Shown here: positions 25,668-35,256 of the stretch, piece after piece
Position numbering within the stretch: the first letter of the stretch is position 1
How the letters are laid out: each line of letters opens with the position of its first letter
Assembly: GCA_018898455.1 (NCBI GenBank)
Contig: JAHIJO010000112.1
Coordinates: 1-41,100, forward strand
DNA length: 41,100 bases
Direction of reading: 5' to 3'
From: Verrucomicrobiota bacterium
GTDB taxonomy: Bacteria; Verrucomicrobiota; Kiritimatiellia; JAAZAB01
Notes under the pieces: generated by a model
The model's input: only the letters and a program-made list of their open reading frames with translations
The model's database searches: none
What the model was told of the DNA's origin: nothing
Position numbers and translations under genes: made by a program

Positions 25668-26603
25668 TCAATGATGGGCCGAAGAATGACCGCTCTTGCG
25701 TTTCCAGAACATCATGAAGACGGCCACCGAAATGATCGCCAGGAACATGATCAACCAGAACATGAGGGGGTGATCTTTGTTGAACGGCATTTTTACATTC
25801 ATGGAAAATGCGCTAACAACAAAGGTGGGCACCATGATTCCGATGACAATGACGTTCAGGGTCTTCATCAAAATATTGAGGTTGTTTCCCACAATGGAGG
25901 CCCGGGCGTCCATCAGGCTGGCCAGAATGTTCGAGTAGATTTCAGCCTGCTTGTTGCACTGGGCGTTCTCGATGGTAATGTCGTCGAGCAGATCCATGTT
26001 GTCCTGCGTCAGGCTCAGCTTGGCGGCGTTGTTTTTTATTTTTCCAATAAGCATGGCGTTGGAGTTAATGGCGCTCAGATAATACACCAGGCTTTTTTCC
26101 AGGGTGAACAGGTTGAGCAGGTATTTATTTTCCATGGCGGTGTTGATTTTCTGCTCCAGGGAGTCCGTGATCATATTGATGACTTTCAGATGCTCCAGGT
26201 AATGGTAAATCGTGCGGCCGATCATGCGCAAGCAGAGGTCCGGCAGAGATGCTATCTTCTGGAAAAGCTTTCCGGTAAAGATGGGAACATCCTCGGACAA
26301 CAGTACGATAACCCGATCCTTAAACAGGAACACGCCCACCGACGCCACTTTGAACAAGAACTGGTCCTTGGAGGAATAATTCTTCGGGCGCTTGAAAATC
26401 ATGGCGATATGTTCCGGCTCGAATTCGAGCCGCGATAATTCATCGGGATCCAGCGCCGAATTCAAGGTGTGCTCGTCGAGGCGGTAATCATCCAGCAGGT
26501 GTTTGCGCTCGGCTTCGTCCGGATTGATGAAGACAAGGATCTGGCCCTGCTGGTCCTCGGTTTCGACAACTTTGCTTTCCGACAATAGATAGCGTTTTAA
26601 CAT
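25668..26603 (-). CDS. CorA-family divalent cation transporter (SMN variant)
   Basis: A 311-residue inner-membrane protein with the CorA plan: a soluble N-terminal alpha/beta funnel, a long helical stretch (about 140-245), and two C-terminal membrane segments (about 248-267 and 280-301). The family loop motif after the first membrane helix is GMN in classical CorA; here it reads SMN (267-269) in VVSAFSMNVKMPF. The tail is basic (FWKRKSGHSSAHH). Mg2+ or another divalent ion is the likely cargo, but the altered motif leaves ion specificity open. It is divergent from the GH38 gene, with 175-260 bases between, and is followed by its own terminator. Confidence 0.88.
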   Translation of the reverse strand: MLKRYLLSESKVVETEDQQGQILVFINPDEAERKHLLDDYRLDEHTLNSALDPDELSRLEFEPEHIAMIFKRPKNYSSKDQFLFKVASVGVFLFKDRVIVLLSEDVPIFTGKLFQKIASLPDLCLRMIGRTIYHYLEHLKVINMITDSLEQKINTAMENKYLLNLFTLEKSLVYYLSAINSNAMLIGKIKNNAAKLSLTQDNMDLLDDITIENAQCNKQAEIYSNILASLMDARASIVGNNLNILMKTLNVIVIGIMVPTFVVSAFSMNVKMPFNKDHPLMFWLIMFLAIISVAVFMMFWKRKSGHSSAHH

Positions 26604-26862
26604 TGGAATATCGCGGTCGTTTATGATTAACTATTTCTATCGCGGCACTGATTGTAACCAAGCGTTGGCATTATCTTACAACGCACAGATTAGTCGAAGC
26701 GACAATCTTTTCATCGAAAAATGAAGAAGTGAAAACAGCGACTAACAGTCGTCAAAAAAGAAGGTATTTGTAATCCAATTGACGCATGAAGTCAATGGCA
26801 AAATAGCAGCGCGGCCCGAACAGAGATACCCGGGGTTGCATATCAAGGAGAGGATGATTACC

Positions 26863-29800
26863 ATGGCATTGACACTGGAATGGGAAGCAAGAATCAAGCG
26901 CTGGCGAGCAGGATTAAAGGAAAACTTCTATCGGTCGCTTGGGTTGTTAGACGTGGCGGGGTTTACTACCCTGGATCAGTTGACTGCGCGCCAAGCCTTA
27001 TCCGGAACCTTCAAGCCGATCAAGCCTGGCGCGCGGTGGGGCGCAAAATGGGAATATGGCTGGTTCAAGACAACCGTGGTTCTTCCCGCGGGGGCGTTGA
27101 ATCGCCGCATAGAATTAAAAATGGACGTCGGGGCTGAAAGCCGGATATTGGTCAACGGCAGCGAAGCCGGCGGCCGCGACCCTTGGCATGAAAGTCTCCC
27201 CCTGACCGGGCGTGGTAAAACCGGTCAACGCTTCAAAATTCTGGTCGAGGCTTATGCCGGCCATGGTCCTCATGTTTGCAGCGTCGGTCCGGCCACACCC
27301 CCTGGCCGGATCACCGTGCCTGAGCCGCCTTCGACCCAGGCGGCGATGGGCCAATGCACATTCGGCATCTGGGAGGAAGATGTCTATCAACTCTGGTGCG
27401 ACGTGGAGACGCTGTATGGCTTGAGGTCCAGTCTCGACCATAATCTCCTGCGCGTGGATGAAATCGATACCGGTCTGCGGGAGTTTACCCTTTTGGTTGA
27501 TCTTGAAGCTCCTTATGTTGAGATGCTCAACGGAATACGGGCCGCCCGCAAGCGGCTGAAACCGCTCCTGAATTGCATCAACGGGTCTACGGCTCCCCTG
27601 CTGTATGCTTTTGGCCATTCCCATATTGACGTGGCCTGGCTGTGGCCGCTGGCTGAGACGGAGCGCAAATGCGCCCGGACCATCGGCACCCAATTGGCGC
27701 TCATGACGCAATACCCGGAGTTCAAGTTCCTTCAGAGCCAGCCGCATCTCTATGGGATGACCAAGCGCCTCTATCCCGAGGTTTATGCCCGGCTCCGGAA
27801 TGCCGTGCGGCGCGGACAGTTCATCCCCGAAGGCGGAATGTGGGTAGAGGCCGATACCAATATCTCGGGCGGTGAAAGCCTGATCCGTCAATTCATCCAC
27901 GGCAAGCGGTTTTTCCGGGACGAGTTTGGAATTAACAGCGAATTACTCTGGCTCCCCGATGTCTTCGGTTATTCGGGCAACATGCCCCAGCTCATGCGCG
28001 GCTGCGGCATTAAGTATTTCTCCACCGCCAAGATATTCTGGAACTACTACGGTGGCGAACCTTTTCCTTTTAATACCTTTATTTGGGAAGGCATTGACGG
28101 TTCCGAAGTGCTGGCCCACTTCTGCACCGACTATAGTTCGTGCGTCGATCCGGAAAGCCTTCAGAAACGCTGGAATGAGCGGGTGCAGAAGGGCGGCATC
28201 AATGCCCGCTTACTGCCCTTCGGCTATGGCGATGGCGGGGGAGGACCCACTCGGGATCACTTGGAATACCTCCGGCGGGCAAGGAATCTGGAAGGACTGC
28301 CAAAGACGCGCATGGCCTCGCCCCTTGAATTCTTCAGGGATCTGGAGAAGCGGGGGACACCTGAAGCGCGCTATGTCGGCGAGCTGTACTTCCAGTGTCA
28401 TCGCGGCACTTACACGTCCCAGGCCAGGACCAAGCGCGGCAACCGCAAGAGCGAGTTTGCGCTCCGTGAAGCCGAACTCTGGTCGGTCGTTGCCCGGGCA
28501 CTGCATGGATTCAAAATCCCGCTGGCCTCGTTGGACACGATGTGGAAGAAAGTGCTCTTGAACCAATTCCATGATATCATTCCAGGGTCATCCATCCGGC
28601 GCGTTTACGTTGAAGCCAACCAGGCCTATGCTGAAGTTATCCGGTTTGCCTCCAATACAACGCGGCAGGCGGTCGCGCGTTTGAGTGGCCGGGGGCGCGG
28701 TGTTGTCGTCTTCAATTCTCTGGCATGGAACCGCAGCGCGCTGGTGCCTTTGCCCAGGGGCATCCGGGGTGCGCGTAACGAGGCCGGCGATCCCCTGCCT
28801 GTTCAAGATATGAATGGAATCGCGTGGACCGAAGTCACGGTTCCCTCCTGCGGCTGGACAACGATCCACCCGCAAACGACGCCCTTAATGCCGGCCAACG
28901 CCATGCAGGCTACCGATCGTCGGCTGGAAAACGAAGTGATCCGGATCATCTTCAATGCTCAGGGCGAGATCACCAGTATTTTTGACAAGGAAACCGGCCG
29001 TGAACTGGCCGCCGGTCTCTGCAATAGCTTGAAAATGTACAAGGATGTTCCATCGAACTGGGATGCCTGGGATATTGACAGCATGTACAAAGACACGCCG
29101 GTGCCTCTGACTGACCAGGCGCGGATCAAGGTTACGGCTCGCGGCCCGTTGTATGCCGTGCTCCATGTGACCCGGCGCTTGAAATCATCAATGATGGAAC
29201 AGGAAATCCGCCTGCGTCGGAACAGTCGTTGTGTTGAATTCCATACGATCGTTGACTGGAAAGAAAGCCATCATCTGCTGAAGGCGGCGTTCCCGGTCAA
29301 CATTCATAGCCATGAAGCGTTGCATGAAATCCAATTTGGACATATCCGCCGCCCAACGCATGGATCGCGTCCGTTCGATGCCGATCGCTTTGAAGTGGCT
29401 TGTCAGAAATGGTCGGCCCTTTGCGAGGAAAATCAGGGCATCGCCATTCTTAATGACTGTAAATACGGCGTGGATGTGAGCGATAATAGCATCAACCTGA
29501 CGCTCCTGCGTTCGCCGCTGGCGCCGGACATGACGGCCGACAAGGGGCGGCAGGAATTCACCTATGCTTTCTATGCCTGGAACGGAGGCCTGATGGAATC
29601 ACGGGTGGTCCGGGAAGCCTATGAGTTGAATGTTCCCGTGTTCAGCGTGCCTGGAAAAGCCGGCGCGCAATCCCTCTTCAGGATTGACGCTCCGAACATC
29701 ATGATCGAAACCATCAAGCCGGCGGAGGATGGTTCGCCGCATATCATCGTGCGGCTATATGAGACCATGCGTTCCGCCACCCGGTGTGTCTTGGAGACTT

Positions 29801-29937
29801 CCCTGCCGTTCAAATCGGCGATTGTGACCGACATGCTCGAACGAAAAACACAAGGCAAACTCGATGCCCGCGCCGGCAAAATTAAATTATCATTCAGGCC
29901 ATTTGAGATCAAAACGATTCGCTTGCAGATAAAATGA
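26863..29937 (+). CDS. GH38-family alpha-mannosidase
   Basis: A protein of about 1024 residues related to the cytosolic MAN2C1-type alpha-mannosidases. The zinc site and catalytic region are clear: GHSHIDVAWLWP (from 251), the nucleophile D366 in WLPDVFGYSGNMP, HRGTYTSQARTKRGNRKSE further on, and NQFHDIIPGSSI (567-578). The C-terminal half is the usual beta-sandwich region. The ATG at 26863 is preceded by GGAGAGG nine bases away; ATG 26854 is an alternative. No signal peptide. With the GH92 enzyme nearby it would trim mannosides inside the cell. Confidence 0.93.
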   Translation: MALTLEWEARIKRWRAGLKENFYRSLGLLDVAGFTTLDQLTARQALSGTFKPIKPGARWGAKWEYGWFKTTVVLPAGALNRRIELKMDVGAESRILVNGSEAGGRDPWHESLPLTGRGKTGQRFKILVEAYAGHGPHVCSVGPATPPGRITVPEPPSTQAAMGQCTFGIWEEDVYQLWCDVETLYGLRSSLDHNLLRVDEIDTGLREFTLLVDLEAPYVEMLNGIRAARKRLKPLLNCINGSTAPLLYAFGHSHIDVAWLWPLAETERKCARTIGTQLALMTQYPEFKFLQSQPHLYGMTKRLYPEVYARLRNAVRRGQFIPEGGMWVEADTNISGGESLIRQFIHGKRFFRDEFGINSELLWLPDVFGYSGNMPQLMRGCGIKYFSTAKIFWNYYGGEPFPFNTFIWEGIDGSEVLAHFCTDYSSCVDPESLQKRWNERVQKGGINARLLPFGYGDGGGGPTRDHLEYLRRARNLEGLPKTRMASPLEFFRDLEKRGTPEARYVGELYFQCHRGTYTSQARTKRGNRKSEFALREAELWSVVARALHGFKIPLASLDTMWKKVLLNQFHDIIPGSSIRRVYVEANQAYAEVIRFASNTTRQAVARLSGRGRGVVVFNSLAWNRSALVPLPRGIRGARNEAGDPLPVQDMNGIAWTEVTVPSCGWTTIHPQTTPLMPANAMQATDRRLENEVIRIIFNAQGEITSIFDKETGRELAAGLCNSLKMYKDVPSNWDAWDIDSMYKDTPVPLTDQARIKVTARGPLYAVLHVTRRLKSSMMEQEIRLRRNSRCVEFHTIVDWKESHHLLKAAFPVNIHSHEALHEIQFGHIRRPTHGSRPFDADRFEVACQKWSALCEENQGIAILNDCKYGVDVSDNSINLTLLRSPLAPDMTADKGRQEFTYAFYAWNGGLMESRVVREAYELNVPVFSVPGKAGAQSLFRIDAPNIMIETIKPAEDGSPHIIVRLYETMRSATRCVLETSLPFKSAIVTDMLERKTQGKLDARAGKIKLSFRPFEIKTIRLQIK

Positions 29938-29984
29938 CCGGAAAGAAAAGTGATTTTCAGTGATGCATGTTGAAAACTCATGAC

Positions 29985-30680
29985 ATGTTGATCTTAGCCA
30001 TGGATCAATCAACCGATTGCGGCAGTTTGGCTCTGCTCCAAGACGAGCACGTTCTTGGTGAAATGAGCTGGACGGACAGCCGCTGCCATCGTCAACAGTT
30101 GTTTGATCGGTTGCCGGCTTTGCTGGAACGGACATCCCTTGCCTTGAGCCAGGTTGATTGTTTTGCCGTGGGTCTGGGTCCAGGTTCCTATACGGGATTG
30201 CGCATGGCGGTTGCCACGGTGATGGGGTTGGCCCTGCCGGATCGGCGTTCTGTTTATGGCGTCAGCAGTGCGGAAGCCATGGCAGCGGCATTCCTGGCCG
30301 AGTCGGTCGCGGTATCGGCCATGGTTATCGGAGATGCCCGACGCCATCAACTCTGGGCGCGCCTATTCACGCGTCAGGAAGGGGGTTGCGCGGCGGCTTC
30401 ACCCTGGATGCTCCGTGAACCTGAGGCGTTGGCGGAATTGCAGGCTTCGGCTTGGATTACACCGGACTGGGACCGCATTGGTTTTTTGTTAAAAGCGCAG
30501 GTTCCCTCCGCCTGCCGGCTGATTGAAGAGCGGCGGATTCCCACTGCGGCATTGGTGGGACTTGCGGCTTGCCGGAGGATCCGCGCGGCAATCCCCTCGG
30601 AACCGCTGACCCCGATTTACCTGCATCCGGCGGTCGCTGTGCCGCGTCCTCCGGCTTCGGCGCCGGCCGCAGCAGGGTAA
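29985..30680 (+). CDS. tsaB: tRNA threonylcarbamoyladenosine biosynthesis protein TsaB
   Basis: A 231-residue ASKHA-fold protein that forms the TsaB-TsaD complex for t6A37 modification of ANN-decoding tRNAs. It begins MLILAMDQST, matching the LAIDTST phosphate-loop start of the family, and carries GPGSYTGLR (65-73). The frame opens at 29967, but the ATG at 29985 gives the family start; neither has a good ribosome-binding site. The proline/alanine-rich last residues are not part of the fold. It lies 47 bases after the GH38 gene. tsaD is not in the window. Confidence 0.92.
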   Translation: MLILAMDQSTDCGSLALLQDEHVLGEMSWTDSRCHRQQLFDRLPALLERTSLALSQVDCFAVGLGPGSYTGLRMAVATVMGLALPDRRSVYGVSSAEAMAAAFLAESVAVSAMVIGDARRHQLWARLFTRQEGGCAAASPWMLREPEALAELQASAWITPDWDRIGFLLKAQVPSACRLIEERRIPTAALVGLAACRRIRAAIPSEPLTPIYLHPAVAVPRPPASAPAAAG

Positions 30681-30765
30681 TTTCAACCAGATCCATTCAA
30701 ATCTGTATTTCGGTGCCGCTGATTCTTGAATACGAATCTACCGCGCAAAGGAGGGACCCACTTCC

Positions 30766-31872
30766 ATGAAAATGATATTCGATCCTTTGACGATCAAGAA
30801 TCTGGTCCTTTCGTCGCGCCTGGTTCGCAGCGCCACGGCCGAACGTCTGGCCATGGAAAACCCTGAAGATGGGGAACAGATGGGGGCTACCTATGCGGCC
30901 CTGGCTCGCGGAGGCGTGGGATTGATCATTACTGGGCATATCGCGGTGCATCCTGCTGGTCGTCTCGATCCGCTTATGGCTGGCCTATATAGCGACCAAC
31001 AGGTCGAAGCCTGGCGCCAGGCGGTCGCGCTGACCCATGTGGCGGGCGGTCTGCTCGTGGCTCAGCTCAATCACGGGGGCGGACGGTCCCGGCCTGTCGG
31101 CGATGCCCCGGTTTGCGTCTCCTGCCTGCCGGATCGCCCGCACGACCCGATGCAAGGCGCGCCGCTCGATTTCGCCATGATCGAAATGCTGATTTCGGCG
31201 TTTGCCCAAACAGCCCGGCTCGCACAGGACGTAGGCATGAATGGCGTTCAAATCCACGCCGCTCATGGATATCTTGGCAGTCAGTTTCTTTCACCAGCTA
31301 CCAATCAGCGCTCTGATGAATGGGGCGGATCGATCGAGAACCGGTCCCGATTCCTGCGGCGTGTTGTCCAATCGGTTCGCGCGGCCGTAGGAGCAAACTT
31401 CCCAGTGGGGATGAAATTGGGCGCCTGCGATGATGATCCTGCCGGGTTGCGGATTGAGGATGCATTGCGGGCTGTAACCTGGTTCCAGGAAGACGGCCTG
31501 GACTTCATTGAAATTTCAGGGGCATTCCGCTCCGATATCTGCAGGCGGAAGGTCAAACCGGGCGTTAGTGAAGGCTATTACGTGCCGCTGGCGCGGCAAT
31601 TCAAGGAAACACTTTCAATTCCGGTGATTGCTGTCGGCGGTTTTCGCAGTCTGGGGATGATGAACGAGGCCATCGGATCGGGCGCCTGCGATGCGATTTC
31701 CATGGCGCGCCCGTTGATCCGCCGGCCGGATATCCTGAACGTCCTGAAGCAGGGGGGGGCAAGCGACTGTCTCAGCTGTAATTTATGCCTGCTCCACAAT
31801 GAGCCGCGGACCCAATGCCATGCCGTGAATCGAATTTCAGGAAAGAGCCGTGTCAAAGGAGGCGCAAAATAG
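30766..31872 (+). CDS. Old Yellow Enzyme-family NADH:flavin oxidoreductase
   Basis: A 368-residue FMN TIM-barrel protein. OYE signatures are HAAHGYLGSQFLSP (from 164, containing the substrate-binding histidines), NQRSDEWGGSIENRSRF, and the FMN-phosphate loop in AVGGF...ISMARPL. The C-terminus has closely spaced cysteines (CLSCNLC and a later C), like the Fe-S region of the 2,4-dienoyl-CoA reductase subgroup, but the following FAD/NADH domain is absent. The substrate (an enone or enoate) is unknown. GGAGGG precedes the ATG by about nine bases. Confidence 0.88.
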   Translation: MKMIFDPLTIKNLVLSSRLVRSATAERLAMENPEDGEQMGATYAALARGGVGLIITGHIAVHPAGRLDPLMAGLYSDQQVEAWRQAVALTHVAGGLLVAQLNHGGGRSRPVGDAPVCVSCLPDRPHDPMQGAPLDFAMIEMLISAFAQTARLAQDVGMNGVQIHAAHGYLGSQFLSPATNQRSDEWGGSIENRSRFLRRVVQSVRAAVGANFPVGMKLGACDDDPAGLRIEDALRAVTWFQEDGLDFIEISGAFRSDICRRKVKPGVSEGYYVPLARQFKETLSIPVIAVGGFRSLGMMNEAIGSGACDAISMARPLIRRPDILNVLKQGGASDCLSCNLCLLHNEPRTQCHAVNRISGKSRVKGGAK

Positions 31873-31920
31873 GAGCAGGTTTCGCGTAGCACCCAGAACA
31901 TCCCGGATTATTTGGGGCGC

Positions 31921-31951
31921 ATGCCAAGTCAGTTCTCTGTTGACTCGGCAT
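31921..31951. terminator. Hairpin after the OYE gene
   Basis: ATGCCAAGTCA pairs with TGACTCGGCAT (one mismatch in 11 pairs) around a nine-base loop, in the 93-base gap before the GH36-like gene. There is no T-run, so terminator function is uncertain. Confidence 0.35.
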
Positions 31952-31965
31952 AACGAATACCTATC

Positions 31966-33648
31966 ATGCCTGCAAAAAACTTGAGCATGAGGACGAGGTC
32001 TATGGCGCAGAATAGAAATCCGAGCGCAACCGGTATTGAGACGGATTCATGTGTCGGGTCGGCAACCGATACCGATCACGGGCAAGAAGTTGCCCGGGCA
32101 TTCGCACTAAGCTCGCCGCATCTGCGTCTCAGTCAGATCATTCTTGTTGATGTAACGGATCGACACAACGAACTGGTACATGAGCAGCAGTGGCTGCTTC
32201 ATCCATCGGAGGGATTATCCCTTTCAGGCAATCTTTTTGTGATCGAGAATCTTGCCGAAGGATCCGGCATGATCCTGATCAAGCAAGCTCCATTGCCGTG
32301 GGCGCGGCCAACTCCTGTGGCCAGCGATCTGCGAATCACACCCCGCAAAGGCATCGGATTTGATTTTGCTTTGCTTGAGACGCCGGGCTGTACGGCAGAC
32401 TCCTGGGAAATACTTGAATATCGCGGTGGGTTTGTACAGCGGACCTGTGTTCTGCATGAGTGGCAGAGCAGGCAACGTCCGGCAACGCCCAGTCATGCCT
32501 TGCCCCGTTTCCTGACCAACACCTGGGGAGATCGTTCACAAGACAGCCGAATTCGGGCCGATTTCATCGAAGCAGAAATCGATGCGGCGCATCAGTTGGG
32601 GGTTGATGTGGTTCAGATTGATGACGGATGGCAAAGGGGGGTAACTGCCAATTCGGCCGAAGCGAGACAAAGGGGTGGGGTTTGGGAAGGATTCTGGAAT
32701 GCGGATCCCAATTTCTGGACCCCGCATCCGGAGCGGTTTAGGCTGGGACTCCAGCCCATTGCGGATCGGGCCCGAGCCAAGGGCATGAACATTGGTTTAT
32801 GGTTCGCGCCTGACTCCTGGAACGAATTCTCGAACTGGCGCCAAGATGCCGATCTGATTTTGGATATTTTCACCACCGTGGGTGTTGAACACTTCAAGGT
32901 GGACGGAGTGAAGGCGACAACCGAATTGGCATTCCAAAACTTACGACGTTTTTTCAAGGCCGCGCTGGATGGCAGTCAGGGGAAGGTGGTGTTTGATCTC
33001 GACATCACGGCCGGGATTCGTCCCGGATATTTTGGCGCCATGGAGGTGGGGCCCCTTTTTGTGGAGAATCGTTACACGGATTGGCATAAATACTGGCCCC
33101 ACCAAACGCTGCGGAATCTGTGGAAGCTGTCCCGCTGGGTGGATCCGCGAAGGTTGCGGATGGAGTTCCTGAATAATACGAGAAACGTCGAGCTGTATGC
33201 CAATGACCCTCTGGCGCCTTCCCATTATACCTCGGCCACCCTTTTTGCCACGGTAATGTTCTCCAATCCGCTTGGGTGGTTTGAGGTCTCAAATCTCCCA
33301 AGGTTCTATCTTGAATCGGTCTCCGAACTGGTTCAGACATGGAAGACCCATCGTGAAAACCTGTTCGGCGGTTCGATCATTCCGATTGGCGAAGAACCGG
33401 ATGGATTTTCCTACACGGGGTTCATGTCTTTGTCGGAAACCCATGATGACGGTTATATCCTGATTTTTCGCGAGTTGCACCCCAAGGATCAAATCTCTTT
33501 TGAGCTTCCGAATGTCGGACTTGAGGAATGCAAATGGGAGTTGCTTGTTTCCGAAGGAACCGTTGAATCCCGGGGGGACATGCTTTTGGTTAACATCCCC
33601 AAACGATTAGGATTTCTATTTGCCCGATTCACCCGGGCAAAGTGTTGA
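31966..33648 (+). CDS. Clan GH-D (GH36-like) alpha-galactosidase-type glycosidase
   Basis: A protein of about 560 residues with a catalytic TIM barrel of GH36/GH27 type. IDDGWQ (218-223) is the barrel entry motif and HFKVDGVKA holds the likely nucleophile D313; a second acid in ENRYTDWHKYW could be the acid/base. The N-terminal beta domain of classical GH36 enzymes is short here. Alpha-galactosidase is the best guess, but alpha-N-acetylgalactosaminidase is possible. The start is uncertain: in-frame ATGs lie at 31966, 31987 and 32002, and the last has GAGG just upstream. No signal peptide. Confidence 0.78.
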   Translation: MPAKNLSMRTRSMAQNRNPSATGIETDSCVGSATDTDHGQEVARAFALSSPHLRLSQIILVDVTDRHNELVHEQQWLLHPSEGLSLSGNLFVIENLAEGSGMILIKQAPLPWARPTPVASDLRITPRKGIGFDFALLETPGCTADSWEILEYRGGFVQRTCVLHEWQSRQRPATPSHALPRFLTNTWGDRSQDSRIRADFIEAEIDAAHQLGVDVVQIDDGWQRGVTANSAEARQRGGVWEGFWNADPNFWTPHPERFRLGLQPIADRARAKGMNIGLWFAPDSWNEFSNWRQDADLILDIFTTVGVEHFKVDGVKATTELAFQNLRRFFKAALDGSQGKVVFDLDITAGIRPGYFGAMEVGPLFVENRYTDWHKYWPHQTLRNLWKLSRWVDPRRLRMEFLNNTRNVELYANDPLAPSHYTSATLFATVMFSNPLGWFEVSNLPRFYLESVSELVQTWKTHRENLFGGSIIPIGEEPDGFSYTGFMSLSETHDDGYILIFRELHPKDQISFELPNVGLEECKWELLVSEGTVESRGDMLLVNIPKRLGFLFARFTRAKC

Positions 33649-33732
33649 CCCCATTCTTCCGCAATCCTTCCTCAAAGACGCTTGCAAAAACACGGCCGCC
33701 TTCTACAATCCCCCCAAAGAAAGGAATACGTA

Positions 33733-35256
33733 ATGGCCGATAAACCAATGACCGCGATTTCGCCCACCCGGGCTGAAGATTATCCCGAATGGTATCAACA
33801 GGTGGTTCGCGCCGGAGATCTTGCGGAGTTGTCGCCGGTCCGCGGCTGTATGGTGATCAAGCCCTGGGGCTACAGCCTGTGGGAAAATATCCAGCGCGTC
33901 CTGAATGGCATGTTCAAGGCCACCGGACATCGCAACGCCTACTTCCCGCTGTTCATTCCCCTCAGTTTTCTTGAAAAGGAAGCCGCTCACGTCGAGGGCT
34001 TTGCCAAGGAATGCGCCGTGGTGACCCATCATCGGCTGGAACTCAATGCCGAGCGGAAACTGGTTCCCGCTGGAGAATTGGAGGAGCCGCTGGTGGTCCG
34101 GCCGACGTCCGAAACGATCATCGGCGCCATGTTTGCCAAATGGATCCAGTCCTACCGGGACTTGCCCCTGCTCATCAACCAATGGGCGAACATTGTCCGC
34201 TGGGAAATGCGGACGCGCCTCTTCCTGCGCACCACCGAGTTTCTCTGGCAGGAGGGGCATACCGCCCACGCCACCGAAGCCGAAGCCCGCGAGGAAACGG
34301 AGCGGATGCTGAAAGTCTACGCCGAATTTGCGGAACAATACATGGCCATGCCGGTGATCATGGGCGAGAAAACAGCCGCCGAGCGGTTCCCCGGCGCCGT
34401 CGCCACCTACAGCATCGAGGCCATGATGCAGGACCGCAAGGCGCTCCAGGCAGGAACGTCCCATTTCCTCGGACAAAACTTCTCGCGCGCCTCCGAAATC
34501 AAGTTCCTCGACGCCGCCGGCAAGGAGCAGTTTGCCTGGACGACGTCCTGGGGCGTGTCCACGCGCCTGATCGGCGGAATGGTCATGGCACACAGCGATG
34601 ACGACGGCCTGATCCTCCCGCCGCGCCTGGCATCCGCCCACGTGGTGATCCTGCCCATCCTGCATAAGGAAGCTGTTCGCACCGAGGTGCTGGGCTATTG
34701 CGATCGTCTGGCGGCGGAATTGCGCGCGCTGAACTATTGCGGTCAGCCGGTGACCGTCGAACTGGATACGCGCGAGGGGCGGGGAGGGGAGAAGGTTTGG
34801 AATTGGATTAAGAAAGGCATTCCCATTCGTCTGGAGATTGGTCCACGGGATATTGCCGCCGATTCCGTGAGTATGACGCGCCGGGATCGGCCGCACAAGG
34901 AGCGGGTCAATGTGCCGCGGGCGGAACTGGTTCGGACACTGGTGTCAAAGTTGGAGGAAATCCAGCAGAGTCTGCTGGAACGTGCCCGCACCCATCGCGA
35001 TCAGAATATGCGCCGCATTGATTCCAAGGAGGAATTGGTCCGGTTCTTTACCCCGCAAAACGCGGAGAAACCTGAAATCCACGGCGGCTTTGCCCTGTGC
35101 CACTGGGCCGGCGACGCCGCCGCAGAAGCCCAGGTTGCCAAAGATATGGGCGTGACCATCCGGTGCATTCCACTGGAGAGCGAAGCGGAACCGGGCCGCT
35201 GTATCTTTACGGATCAGCCCAGCACTCGCCGCGTCGTCTTTGCCAAGGCGTATTGA
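33733..35256 (+). CDS. proS: Prolyl-tRNA synthetase, archaeal/eukaryotic-like type
   Basis: A 507-residue class II aminoacyl-tRNA synthetase of the short, ProRS type 3 form (no bacterial editing insertion), ending in the conserved C-terminal tyrosine (VVFAKAY). Motifs seen are VRPTSETII (122-130), motif 2 around EMRTRLFLRTTEFLWQEGH, and motif 3 GVSTRLIGGM. AAAGGA precedes the ATG at 33733. It is probably monocistronic: the upstream 84 bases hold nothing else evident and it converges with the cysteine-cluster gene, overlapping by 50 bases. Confidence 0.96.
   Translation: MADKPMTAISPTRAEDYPEWYQQVVRAGDLAELSPVRGCMVIKPWGYSLWENIQRVLNGMFKATGHRNAYFPLFIPLSFLEKEAAHVEGFAKECAVVTHHRLELNAERKLVPAGELEEPLVVRPTSETIIGAMFAKWIQSYRDLPLLINQWANIVRWEMRTRLFLRTTEFLWQEGHTAHATEAEAREETERMLKVYAEFAEQYMAMPVIMGEKTAAERFPGAVATYSIEAMMQDRKALQAGTSHFLGQNFSRASEIKFLDAAGKEQFAWTTSWGVSTRLIGGMVMAHSDDDGLILPPRLASAHVVILPILHKEAVRTEVLGYCDRLAAELRALNYCGQPVTVELDTREGRGGEKVWNWIKKGIPIRLEIGPRDIAADSVSMTRRDRPHKERVNVPRAELVRTLVSKLEEIQQSLLERARTHRDQNMRRIDSKEELVRFFTPQNAEKPEIHGGFALCHWAGDAAAEAQVAKDMGVTIRCIPLESEAEPGRCIFTDQPSTRRVVFAKAY

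Noticed and set aside
33703..34896. 397-codon minus-strand frame opposite proS
   Set aside because: It is antisense to conserved ProRS motifs; GC-rich codons of proS keep the opposite strand open.
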